A stretch of 64,000 nucleotides of DNA. Source: Streptococcus iniae (GTDB lineage: Bacteria; Bacillota; Bacilli; Lactobacillales; Streptococcaceae). The DNA lies in NCBI RefSeq assembly GCF_030732225.1, contig NZ_CP132230.1, forward strand, positions 462,001 to 526,000. The letters run 5' to 3'. This document shows, in pieces, positions 36,763 to 43,849 of this stretch (its first letter is position 1; every line of letters begins with the position of its first letter). The notes below the pieces were generated by a model, which was given only the letters and a program-made list of their open reading frames with translations, made no database searches and was not told the DNA's origin. Made by a program: the position numbers and the translations under genes.

Positions 36763-37641
36763 TTAGTGATTGTTCTCTCTCTTTTTTTGACGCTCGCTTA
36801 AGTAACTTTCGATTGTCATCAACATAAGTTGGTCACCGTATATTTTACAGAGATATTTTGCTTCTAGAAGGTAAGAGGTAACTTGGTCATATTCTAAAAA
36901 ATGTTCGCCTGCGTTGGCTACTAATATGAGTAGTGGTGCGAGTTGATAACTGGTTTGCTTTAGTTTACACAGTTCAATAGTTTCAAAAGCAACTTGCATA
37001 GCCTCACTATAGTCTTTCTTGGATATAAGGTGGTGAGCATAATTGTATCGAATTCTAATATAACCAAAAAGAAACTCTTGGATAGTGAAATCTTTTTCTT
37101 GATAAATCTCTATTAATAATAAGTAGTTTTTCTTGTATTCTAAATCACGACCAATTAAAGAGTAAAAATTAGACAATGTATTTAATATTCTTAAGTAGAT
37201 GACGGTTTTAGAAGATAAGTTGGTTAAAAGCTTTTCCAAGTGCGAGATGGCTTCGTTCTTCTTATTATAGTGATAGAAGTCGATGATGGCTTTAATCCAC
37301 TCTAAATACATAGAATCTTCAGAACACAAGATATGATTCTTATCCAACTCTAGATTGTAGATATATTCTAAATCACTATAGTTTCTATCATCTAAAAGAC
37401 GAGATGACAACTGTTTGAAATGTGAAAGGTTTGATTTAACCTCAATGTCGTCATTAAAAAAATAATCAAGTGGCACTTCTAAACGTTTAGCTAATCGAAA
37501 TAGTAGATCAGCAGAAGGCATGTAACTTCCCCGTTCTATTTTACTAATTTGACTTTGTTCACAAATTCCCTCTGCCAAAGAATGCTGGGAAAACCCCAAT
37601 TCTTTACGCTTTAAGCGAAATTTTTCAGATAGCATTGTCAT
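36763..37641 (-). CDS. PlcR/TprA-type TPR pheromone-sensing regulator
   Basis: A 292-residue RRNPP-type regulator. It has an N-terminal Cro/CI helix-turn-helix (about 1-62; LGFSQHSLAEGICEQSQISK, then IERGSYMPSADLLFRLA), then a C-terminal all-helical region of tetratricopeptide-like repeats (about 70-285) that in PlcR, PrgX and TprA bind an imported oligopeptide. It is divergent from a small exported peptide gene whose C-terminus matches pneumococcal PhrA, so TprA is the best relative. Start ATG at 37641 follows AGAGAGAG; an alternative ATG is at 37635. In pneumococcus TprA represses its target until PhrA releases it. Confidence 0.88.
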   Translation of the reverse strand: MTMLSEKFRLKRKELGFSQHSLAEGICEQSQISKIERGSYMPSADLLFRLAKRLEVPLDYFFNDDIEVKSNLSHFKQLSSRLLDDRNYSDLEYIYNLELDKNHILCSEDSMYLEWIKAIIDFYHYNKKNEAISHLEKLLTNLSSKTVIYLRILNTLSNFYSLIGRDLEYKKNYLLLIEIYQEKDFTIQEFLFGYIRIRYNYAHHLISKKDYSEAMQVAFETIELCKLKQTSYQLAPLLILVANAGEHFLEYDQVTSYLLEAKYLCKIYGDQLMLMTIESYLSERQKKRENNH

Positions 37642-37677
37642 CAAATAGACTCTCTCTTTCAGTGATTCTTCCCTTTG

Positions 37678-37706
37678 ATTATATAATTTTTAGTTTATAT
37701 TAGCAA
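37678..37706 (-). promoter_or_regulatory. Promoter of the TprA-like regulator gene
   Basis: On the minus strand TTGCTA (37706-37701) and TATAAT (37683-37678) are 17 bp apart, about 40 bp upstream of the regulator start codon. Confidence 0.7.
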
Positions 37707-37719
37707 GTTTTAGAAAAAT

Positions 37720-37739
37720 AAAATTCTTAAAAGAATTTT
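37720..37739. promoter_or_regulatory. 20-bp palindrome between divergent regulator and pheromone promoters (candidate operator)
   Basis: AAAATTCTTAAAAGAATTTT: perfect 9-bp arms with a 2-bp centre. It lies 14 bp above the regulator's -35 and 32 bp above the pheromone gene's -35, an ideal site for a dimeric HTH regulator. A second palindrome, ACAATAATCTTATTGT, follows at 37746-37761. Confidence 0.6.
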
Positions 37740-37771
37740 AAGTAAACAATAATCTTATTGTAATAAAAAAA

Positions 37772-37800
37772 TTGACAAAAAAAATAAATGATGCTAATAT
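37772..37800 (+). promoter_or_regulatory. Near-consensus promoter of the pheromone precursor gene
   Basis: TTGACA (37772-37777), 17-bp spacer, TAATAT (37795-37800), with TGC directly before the -10 giving an extended -10. Transcription should start near 37807, which rules out the ATG at 37788 as translation start. Confidence 0.8.
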
Positions 37801-37832
37801 TAAAACATAAAAGAAAGGGGTTTCAGGTCAAG

Positions 37833-37997
37833 GTGAAAAATATAGTTCAGAAATTGATTGTGTGTTTATTTCTAGGAGTATTTACAATATCAAATGTGAT
37901 ATCATACCATCCTTTTGAGAATTTATCTAAAAATTTTGTAAAGTCAGTTCAATATAAACATAAGTCAAGTGAACTTGATATTGGTAAATCAGATTAA
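37833..37997 (+). CDS. PhrA-like peptide pheromone precursor
   Basis: A 54-residue pre-peptide starting at GTG 37833 after AAAGGGG (37814-37820). The first in-frame ATG, 37788, lies upstream of the expected transcription start. It has a basic start (KNIVQK), hydrophobic export segment LIVCLFLGVFTISNVIS, a polar middle and the C-terminus SSELDIGKSD. The pneumococcal PhrA pheromone is SNGLDVGKAD; six of ten positions are identical, the rest mostly conservative. Known Phr-type precursors are exported by Sec, trimmed outside and re-imported by an oligopeptide permease to act on the TPR regulator. Divergent position next to the TprA-like gene fits. Confidence 0.82.
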   Translation: MKNIVQKLIVCLFLGVFTISNVISYHPFENLSKNFVKSVQYKHKSSELDIGKSD

Positions 37998-38045
37998 TAA
38001 ATATTATTTTGAAGTTTTTAGATTTTATTAGTATCGGTATTTAAG

Positions 38046-38066
38046 TTATTGTTTACTGTTTAATAT
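38046..38066 (+). promoter_or_regulatory. Putative promoter/operator upstream of the secreted-protein gene
   Basis: TTATTGTTTACT (38046-38057) is the exact reverse complement of AGTAAACAATAA at 37741-37752 in the pheromone control region. It abuts TAATAT (38061-38066), a -10 without a good -35. A shared regulator site next to a weak promoter suggests activated or repressed control by the TprA-like protein. Confidence 0.5.
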
Positions 38067-38089
38067 TTTAAAAAGGAGAAATTATTAGT

Positions 38090-38497
38090 ATGAAATCTAT
38101 TTTTAAAAAAAGCTATATAGCAATTTTAGCTGTTATGGGAATTGGAGTTTTTGTTACTCAAGTATCTGCAAGGCCGATTGCTGGATATGATGTTACAATT
38201 CCAAGATTTGGTAATATCAATACGGGCCGATTGGTTAAAGAGGGTTATACAAATGCCGTACATAGAAATAACTCAATAGGTGGTAATAAGAGAATCAACA
38301 CATCAATTAAACATGCAAATACAGGTAATGATATTACAGGAAGTTACTCGATGGGGGCAGGAGACCGTATTGAGCTTGCTTACAATGGTGGTTCTGGAGC
38401 ATATGTTAATAATGCAACCACATTAAGTATTGCTACACCTGCTACCACAGTTGTGAAAGTACAAGCGCAAGGTTCTTGGAGTCCTGACGCTCAATAA
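38090..38497 (+). CDS. Secreted protein of unknown family in the pheromone-controlled module
   Basis: A 135-residue protein with a clear Sec signal peptide (about 1-27, VTQVSA before Arg-Pro). The mature 108 residues contain no Cys and no membrane helix, are rich in Gly, Asn, Thr and Ala, and look beta-rich (AGDRIELAYNGGSGAYV, ending QGSWSPDAQ). AAAAAGGAGAAA precedes ATG. I do not recognise a family; bacteriocin-like or adhesive functions are possible. It lies between a PhrA-like peptide gene and an ABC transporter, so it is probably a quorum-controlled effector (inference). It lacks the Cys/Ser/Thr clusters and modification genes of a lantibiotic. Confidence 0.75.
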   Translation: MKSIFKKSYIAILAVMGIGVFVTQVSARPIAGYDVTIPRFGNINTGRLVKEGYTNAVHRNNSIGGNKRINTSIKHANTGNDITGSYSMGAGDRIELAYNGGSGAYVNNATTLSIATPATTVVKVQAQGSWSPDAQ

Positions 38498-38540
38498 AAA
38501 AGGTATTTATTAATAACAGTAATAATAACTTAATCTAATG

Positions 38541-38560
38541 GGAGGAGACATCTCCTCTCA
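38541..38560 (+). terminator. Hairpin between secreted-protein gene and ABC transporter genes
   Basis: GAGGAG-ACAT-CTCCTC stem (38542-38557) followed by a moderately T-rich stretch, in the 103-bp gap. A weak terminator or mRNA stabiliser here would make the secreted protein more abundant than the transporter. Confidence 0.45.
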
Positions 38561-38600
38561 TTTACTTTTATGATGATTTACAATCAAGGAGTATGCTGTA

Positions 38601-39380
38601 ATGAACTATTTTTTTGCGGAGTTTAAAAGAGCTATTCAATCAAAAAATTTTCTAATTGCTAATTTCCTTATTTTAGGAAGTTTAATTGTTGGTATGATTA
38701 GTAGCTGGTCATCTATAAGGGCATTTAAAGGAATTTCATTTTTTCTTTATTCCTTCTCTTTAGGAACTGGAGCAATACTGCCTGTAGTTGTTCCTTTAAT
38801 TGTTTGTCTTCCGTTCTCAAATTCTTATTTACAAGAGATTGAGAATAATATGATTTATGGTATTGTCACTAGGATAAGTATAAAGAAATATTATTATATT
38901 AAATGTCTGACACTCAGTTTAGTTGCTGCTTTAACAATTATCATCCCTTTGTTGTTTTTTTTACTAACAAATGCTCTGATATTTCCATTTGAAAAAGGCG
39001 TCTATTTTGGGGAAATTGGAGGAGCCTGGTCATCTGTTTTTAAAGAAAATCAATTGGCCTACGTTATGATTCTTATTGCAAATAGTGCGATTTTTGCAGC
39101 GACATACGCAAATGTAGGGTTTGTTGCAACCTTCTTTAGTCATCATAAACTAGCCTCTATTGTTATTCCATTTATTTTATATCTTTTGCCTTCCTTTATT
39201 TTTCCCTTTATAGGTTTTGATAAGTTTGAACCAGTAACTACTTTTGATTTAACCTCAAATACATCTTCCACTATTTTTACTGTCTATAGTCAGTTAATTA
39301 TAATTATATTACTTGGATTTAGCTTAGGCTATCTAAAATTGAAGAAGGAGTTGGTCACATATGGTTCAAATGATGACTAG
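38601..39380 (+). CDS. ABC transporter membrane subunit 1 of the pheromone module
   Basis: A 259-residue hydrophobic protein with six membrane helices (about 16-36, 55-75, 100-122, 150-172, 180-200, 230-250), the size and topology of ABC-2-type permeases. It overlaps the next permease gene by 20 bp and is part of a four-gene unit ending in an ATPase. Substrate unknown: either the secreted protein's processing product, self-protection from it, or an independent compound. Confidence 0.75.
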   Translation: MNYFFAEFKRAIQSKNFLIANFLILGSLIVGMISSWSSIRAFKGISFFLYSFSLGTGAILPVVVPLIVCLPFSNSYLQEIENNMIYGIVTRISIKKYYYIKCLTLSLVAALTIIIPLLFFLLTNALIFPFEKGVYFGEIGGAWSSVFKENQLAYVMILIANSAIFAATYANVGFVATFFSHHKLASIVIPFILYLLPSFIFPFIGFDKFEPVTTFDLTSNTSSTIFTVYSQLIIIILLGFSLGYLKLKKELVTYGSNDD

Positions 39381-40131
39381 TCTCTTATGGAAAAGTTACC
39401 ATAACAAAATCTATACTTATGGGATAATCATAATCCTAATGATAAGTTTATGCTTTTTTCAATTTCAAAATCAAAATTTTGGAAAAAGTAATTTTTGGAT
39501 TTGGCAATTATATCTTAATAGTGACCTGTACACTGCAATTGTAGGGTTGCCGTTATTATATTCCATTGGGAATTATCTTATTTCAAGTTTCTTTTTTTCA
39601 AGTGACTTGGTAATATTTAGATTTAAAGATAAACTAAGGCTATTTAGGAATAAACTGCTGATACAGTTTTTATTTTTAGTATTATTTATTCTTCTAGTTA
39701 ATGTTATTGCCATGCTCATTAGTATTTTATCTACTAAGTTAAATAGTAACTGGACTTTGGATAATATAAAAGGCTATAGTCTTGCTTTTTCTTCAAGGCC
39801 TTATCTAAAAATGCCATTATTGATGCAAACGACACTGACCTTATTTAATTTTTCGTCTTATCTTTTTTTCCTCTTGCTATTCCAGTTTTTTCTAAGGTTA
39901 ATGTTCAAAGCAAAGTCTGCTTTAGTTATAGTAGTTATGTGGATTTTTTTACAGTCATTTTTTTATAAAATAACTAATGCCTCTAGCCTGTTGCTTTTTT
40001 TACCTCTCTCTCATTATCAGGTGGTAAATGTGACAAATGTCATGCAGAATGTGATCTATTGGGTGGTGCTAAATGGATTTGGTATAGCTTTAAACCATTA
40101 TTGCTCCAAACGATTGAATATTTTTGATTAA
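39361..40131 (+). CDS. ABC transporter membrane subunit 2 of the pheromone module
   Basis: A 256-residue protein with about six hydrophobic helices and few charged residues, Phe/Leu/Ile-rich, an ABC-2-type permease by topology. Starts within the previous gene and overlaps the next by 8 bp. No close family recognised. Confidence 0.7.
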   Translation: MVQMMTSLLWKSYHNKIYTYGIIIILMISLCFFQFQNQNFGKSNFWIWQLYLNSDLYTAIVGLPLLYSIGNYLISSFFFSSDLVIFRFKDKLRLFRNKLLIQFLFLVLFILLVNVIAMLISILSTKLNSNWTLDNIKGYSLAFSSRPYLKMPLLMQTTLTLFNFSSYLFFLLLFQFFLRLMFKAKSALVIVVMWIFLQSFFYKITNASSLLLFLPLSHYQVVNVTNVMQNVIYWVVLNGFGIALNHYCSKRLNIFD

Positions 40132-40771
40132 GGAATTGACTATGGTAATCATTTTATTAAAGGAAAAACTAAACTATCGTAAGATACTGCTTATTCTTGC
40201 TTTCTTTCTTTTTTTGCATCTATCAGCAAAACTAATCTTGGATGATGATTTTTCCTTGACTGTACTGACCTATTACGAATTGGAAAATCGACATTTTTAT
40301 GTCATTATAAAATACCTACTTCCCTTTATTATTTTTCTATATACATTTGTCTTTACTATTGATTTAAAGGAAGATTACACTGTTTTAATTCTTATCCGAA
40401 ATCCTAATAAATACAGTCACATTAAGGCAATAAGTCTCTTTATATTTGGAATTAGCATTGTTTATTGGGGAGTTTATTTTTTACTGTTTACTTTTTTAAC
40501 AGGTACAAGTCTCGATCTTATTGGTAAAGAGATGCTCAGAAGCGCAATAATAACCTGTCAAATAAGCAGCTTTTACTTTTGTTTAACGAGGCTTATGAAG
40601 AGTTCACAGATTGCAGGTCTTTTAGCTTGTCTTATTTTAGTAGTCTTAAGTTTTCAATCTCAGATTTTAGTTGATATTTTAACGCTATCGCCTTTAGCAA
40701 TTTTAATAGTAATTATGAACCTAGTGACTATTATGATTTATATTAGAAAAATAGGAGTGATATATCTATGA
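40124..40771 (+). CDS. ABC transporter membrane subunit 3 of the pheromone module
   Basis: A 215-residue protein with about six membrane helices. It overlaps the previous gene by 8 bp and the ATPase gene by 4 bp (ATGA), so translation is coupled. Three permease-type proteins with one ATPase is unusual and may mean an alternative or multi-subunit membrane complex. Confidence 0.7.
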   Translation: MIKELTMVIILLKEKLNYRKILLILAFFLFLHLSAKLILDDDFSLTVLTYYELENRHFYVIIKYLLPFIIFLYTFVFTIDLKEDYTVLILIRNPNKYSHIKAISLFIFGISIVYWGVYFLLFTFLTGTSLDLIGKEMLRSAIITCQISSFYFCLTRLMKSSQIAGLLACLILVVLSFQSQILVDILTLSPLAILIVIMNLVTIMIYIRKIGVIYL

Positions 40772-41403
40772 AAGTAATCGACTTGCAGAATATGTCTTTT
40801 GCATTTAGAAAACAAGAGATTTTTAATAATATTACGATGTCGTTTGAGTCTGGAGAAATTATTGGTATTGTAGGTAATAATGGCTCTGGAAAATCTGTCT
40901 TATTTAAACTAATTGCCGGACTCATTAAACCTCAAAAAGGTGAAATATGGGTAAATGGTAAAGAAATTGGAAATTCCATCAAATTTGCTAAAAATATAGG
41001 TGTACTAATAGAAGAACCCTCCTTTTTACCAGATTTAACAGCATTTGACAATTTGGGTTTGCTCTTAAGTATTAATCACAAAGTGTCAAAAGAAGTTATT
41101 GAAAGAGCTTTGAATTCTGTAGGATTGCTTGAGCATCGAAACAAGAAAGTTAAAAAGTTTTCGTTAGGGATGAAGAAAAAAATGGGAATTGCACAAGCTA
41201 TAATGGAAAATCCAAATGTGTTGCTTTTGGACGAACCGATGAATGCTTTGGATGAGGAGTCCATTGATAAAATAAGAAAACTGATTTTAAGATTTGCTCA
41301 AAACGGAGGAACTGTTTTGATTGCAAGTCATAACAAAGAAGATATTGCTTATCTATGCCAAAAAGTCTATCGTGTTAAGGACGCTAAACTCGTTTTAGAG
41401 TAA
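40768..41403 (+). CDS. ABC transporter ATP-binding protein of the pheromone module
   Basis: A 211-residue ABC ATPase: Walker A GNNGSGKSVL (about residues 37-45), signature FSLGMKKKMGIAQA, Walker B VLLLDEPMNALDE, switch His in ASHNKED. It resembles antibiotic-export/immunity ATPases of bacteriocin loci (CcmA type). It ends 2 bp before the right direct repeat, so the gene sits at the very edge of the inserted module. Confidence 0.9.
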   Translation: MKVIDLQNMSFAFRKQEIFNNITMSFESGEIIGIVGNNGSGKSVLFKLIAGLIKPQKGEIWVNGKEIGNSIKFAKNIGVLIEEPSFLPDLTAFDNLGLLLSINHKVSKEVIERALNSVGLLEHRNKKVKKFSLGMKKKMGIAQAIMENPNVLLLDEPMNALDEESIDKIRKLILRFAQNGGTVLIASHNKEDIAYLCQKVYRVKDAKLVLE

Positions 41404-41405
41404 AG

Positions 41406-41499
41406 CTTACTCAGACATCTCTTCTAACTGTCTTAATCATTTCAAAAAAAAGCCTTCCAACTGAAATTGGGAGGCTTTTAAACACGTTTATGGAATTGA
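41406..41499. repeat. Right copy of the direct repeat flanking the pheromone module
   Basis: It starts with a second copy of the asp4 3' end (CTTACTCAGACATCT), contains the same terminator and ends with the genuine last codons of the AraC regulator gene. The asp4-like start here is a vestige without a gene, which shows the direction of events: the module was inserted between asp4 and msmR with duplication of their shared intergenic DNA. Confidence 0.92.
41448..41479. terminator. Bidirectional terminator between ABC ATPase and msmR genes
   Basis: Second copy of the hairpin AAAAGCCTTCCAA / TTGGGAGGCTTTT, serving the converging ATPase and AraC genes. Confidence 0.85.
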
Positions 41500-42317
41500 C
41501 GCCATTGATGAGGGGATCTTCCATAATGTCTTTTAAAGGCAGTTGAAAAATTGAACTGATTGGAATAGCCGATGTGTTCGGCAATTTCTTCAAGTGTCAT
41601 TGAGCTATGCCGTAATAACTCACAGGCCTTACTAAGTCGGTACTGCATGAGAAAGGCTTGTGGTGTGCAAGACATTTTTTCTTTAAAGAGGCGACTGAAA
41701 TAGTGCCTGTTAAGATTGCAGTGCTCTGCGATATCAGCAATCGTTATGGTTTTATTATAATTTTGTTCCATAAAATTAAGGGCTTCACGGATATAAAATT
41801 CTTTAATATCTTCATGATTACTACTTTGGTGAGAGAGTGATTCCTCAATCAAAGCATTGATGAAAAGATAGGTTTGCGCAATAATATAAGAACTTCGTTT
41901 ATCATGATACTTAATCAAATTGGATAAGTGTTCATAGATAGGGCTGTCTGTAGCAGATTGCTGTTGGGAAAAAACACAGTTGCTTTTGCTGAGGCCAGCT
42001 TGCTCTAAAAAATATTGTGCCTTAATGCCATCAAATTCAATCCACATGTAGTGCCAAGGATCTTTTTCATCAGCCTCATAGCTGCACATTAAGGTTGGTG
42101 AAATGAGAAAGCCTTGCCCAGCTGTTATATCATAGTGTTTATTTTTACCGGTAAGGTAAAGCTTTCCCTTACCACTGATGACGTAATGAAAAATATAGTG
42201 TTTAAAAAGGGTTGGTCCAAAATAATGAAGGGGATCACAGTCTTCGTGACCAAACTGAATAGGGTAAAAATCCATATAAGCACGGTTGTTAAATAAGTAA
42301 AATTCAGGTGTTGACAT
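41478..42317 (-). CDS. msmR: AraC-family regulator of the alpha-galactoside operon (MsmR-type)
   Basis: A 279-residue protein with an N-terminal cupin-type sugar-binding domain (about 20-150) and a C-terminal pair of AraC helix-turn-helices (about 175-275, with ITIADIAEHCNLNRHYFSRLF and LEEIAEHIGYSNQFNFSTAF). It is divergent from msmE-msmF-msmG-aga, exactly the MsmR/RafR position, and should activate that operon in the presence of raffinose or melibiose. Its last codons form the right end of the 94-bp repeat. Confidence 0.88.
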   Translation of the reverse strand: MSTPEFYLFNNRAYMDFYPIQFGHEDCDPLHYFGPTLFKHYIFHYVISGKGKLYLTGKNKHYDITAGQGFLISPTLMCSYEADEKDPWHYMWIEFDGIKAQYFLEQAGLSKSNCVFSQQQSATDSPIYEHLSNLIKYHDKRSSYIIAQTYLFINALIEESLSHQSSNHEDIKEFYIREALNFMEQNYNKTITIADIAEHCNLNRHYFSRLFKEKMSCTPQAFLMQYRLSKACELLRHSSMTLEEIAEHIGYSNQFNFSTAFKRHYGRSPHQWRQFHKRV

Positions 42318-42332
42318 GTCACTCTCCCTTTT

Positions 42333-42346
42333 TGTATTCGCTTACA
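42333..42346. promoter_or_regulatory. cre-like site in the msmR-msmE control region
   Basis: TGTATTCGCTTACA; its complement TGTAAGCGAATACA fits the CcpA consensus TGWNANCGNTNWCA with one mismatch. It lies 16 bp upstream of msmR, so it would bring glucose repression to the regulator. Confidence 0.6.
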
Positions 42347-42439
42347 TCAAGTTTATCACAAGTATTTGAAAAAGGGATATTTTATATGCAAATGTTTCAA
42401 AAAAACGCATATTAAAATGAATAAAGTCAAATATTAAGA

Positions 42440-42468
42440 TTCAAAGAAGAACAAATTGGCTATATAAT
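42440..42468 (+). promoter_or_regulatory. Promoter of the msmE operon
   Basis: TTCAAA (42440-42445), 17 bp, TATAAT (42463-42468). A good -10 with a weak -35 is expected for an activator-dependent AraC-family promoter. Confidence 0.6.
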
Positions 42469-42514
42469 GACACTATAACAAATCATTTAAGTCATTGGAC
42501 TTTAGGAGGCAAAT

Positions 42515-43792
42515 ATGACATTGAAAAAAATGAGCTTATGCGTTATGGTTATGACATCACTTTTGGGATTGAGTGCCTGTGGATCTGACAAAAGTCAGGA
42601 AAAAGCAAGTCATTCAGAGTCAAAAGATGGTAAGGTTACAATTTCCTATGCAATATGGGATTCAGGACAAGAACCAGGAATTCGTAAAATTGCCGATAAA
42701 TTTGAAGAAAAAAATCCTAAAATCAAGGTCGACATTCAAGTGGTTACCTGGGATAATTACTGGACAATGCTTGAAGCAGGAGCTACCGGAGGCTCCCTAC
42801 CAGATACCTTCTGGATGCATTCCAATGAAATCTACCGATACGGTTCAAATGATATGCTCTTGAACCTTGATGATAAGATAAAAGATAGTAAAGATGTTGA
42901 GTTGTCTCATTATCCCAAAGGTTTAACTGCTATTTATAACATCAAAGGACATCAGTACGCTGTGCCAAAAGATTTTGATACCATAGGCCTTTGGTACAAC
43001 AAAAAAATGTTCGATGCAGCAGGTATTGCCTACCCGGATAATACATGGGATTGGAATAAATTAAAAGAAACAGCAAAACAATTAACCAAAGCAGACGGCA
43101 GTCAATATGGTTTTTTAGCACCCCTTATTAACCAAGCTGGATACTATAATTTTGTTTACCAAAATGGTGGAACCATTATTACCAAAGATAAAAAATCAGG
43201 TTATGATGATCCAAAAACCATTGAAGCCTTGAAATTCTACACCTCTTTTGTTGATGAGAAGTTATCACCACGGGTGACAGACGACAAAGGAGCTATTGAA
43301 GCTGTTGAAAATGGTCAAGTAGCTATGGGATATTTTGGTTCATGGAACCTTAGCACCTTTGTTAATAGTGATTATCTGCGTGACAATTTTGATGTGGCAG
43401 TCCTTCCAAAAGGTGTTAAACAGGCATCTCTTTATAATGGACTAGGCAATGCGATTTCTAAAAACACAAAACACGCTGATGAATCTTGGAAATGGGTTGA
43501 GTTCTTAAGTTCAAAAGAAGGTCAAACAATGCAAGCAGAACTTGGTGTTGCCATCTCAGCATACAATGGTACGGCAGATGTCTGGGTTAAATCACATCAA
43601 AACTTCAACACTAAAGCTTTCATTGATATGCTTGACTACGCACAAATTCGTCCTTATTCAAATGCCACAACAAAATGGGAGGATAAGGCTTATGAAGGCT
43701 TGAAGCCGGCATATATGGGACACGAAAACATTGAAGATGCGGCTAAGAAAACCGCTAAAATGATGAATGAGGAAATTGCAAAAGAAAAATAG
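42515..43792 (+). CDS. msmE: Sugar-binding lipoprotein of ABC transporter (MsmE/RafE type)
   Basis: A 425-residue lipoprotein: signal peptide with lipobox LSAC (Cys at about residue 22), then an extracellular solute-binding protein family 1 domain (TISYAIWDSGQEPGIRKIADKFE; later MGYFGSWNLSTFV). It captures alpha-galactosides such as raffinose or melibiose for MsmFG. SD AGGAGG precedes ATG. First gene of the operon, separated from msmF by a hairpin that should keep its level above that of the permeases. Confidence 0.9.
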   Translation: MTLKKMSLCVMVMTSLLGLSACGSDKSQEKASHSESKDGKVTISYAIWDSGQEPGIRKIADKFEEKNPKIKVDIQVVTWDNYWTMLEAGATGGSLPDTFWMHSNEIYRYGSNDMLLNLDDKIKDSKDVELSHYPKGLTAIYNIKGHQYAVPKDFDTIGLWYNKKMFDAAGIAYPDNTWDWNKLKETAKQLTKADGSQYGFLAPLINQAGYYNFVYQNGGTIITKDKKSGYDDPKTIEALKFYTSFVDEKLSPRVTDDKGAIEAVENGQVAMGYFGSWNLSTFVNSDYLRDNFDVAVLPKGVKQASLYNGLGNAISKNTKHADESWKWVEFLSSKEGQTMQAELGVAISAYNGTADVWVKSHQNFNTKAFIDMLDYAQIRPYSNATTKWEDKAYEGLKPAYMGHENIEDAAKKTAKMMNEEIAKEK

Positions 43793-43802
43793 ACCTGATA
43801 GT

Positions 43803-43835
43803 AACTGGAGAAAGCAACTCATTTCTCCAGTTTTT
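43803..43835 (+). terminator. Intra-operon attenuating hairpin between msmE and msmF
   Basis: AACTGGAGAAA pairs perfectly with TTTCTCCAGTT, followed by T. A partial terminator after a binding-protein gene is a common way to reduce permease expression. Confidence 0.75.
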
Positions 43836-43849
43836 AGATAGGAGAAGGA

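Noticed and set aside
37788..37832. Longer pheromone precursor starting at ATG 37788
   Set aside because: This ATG overlaps the spacer and -10 of a near-consensus promoter, so it would not be in the mRNA; GTG 37833 with an SD fits better.
38090..38497. Lactococcin 972-type or lantibiotic bacteriocin
   Set aside because: Size and secretion would fit, but the Trp/Tyr/His pattern of lactococcin 972 is not visible, there are no Cys residues, and no modification enzymes are nearby. Kept as unknown secreted protein.
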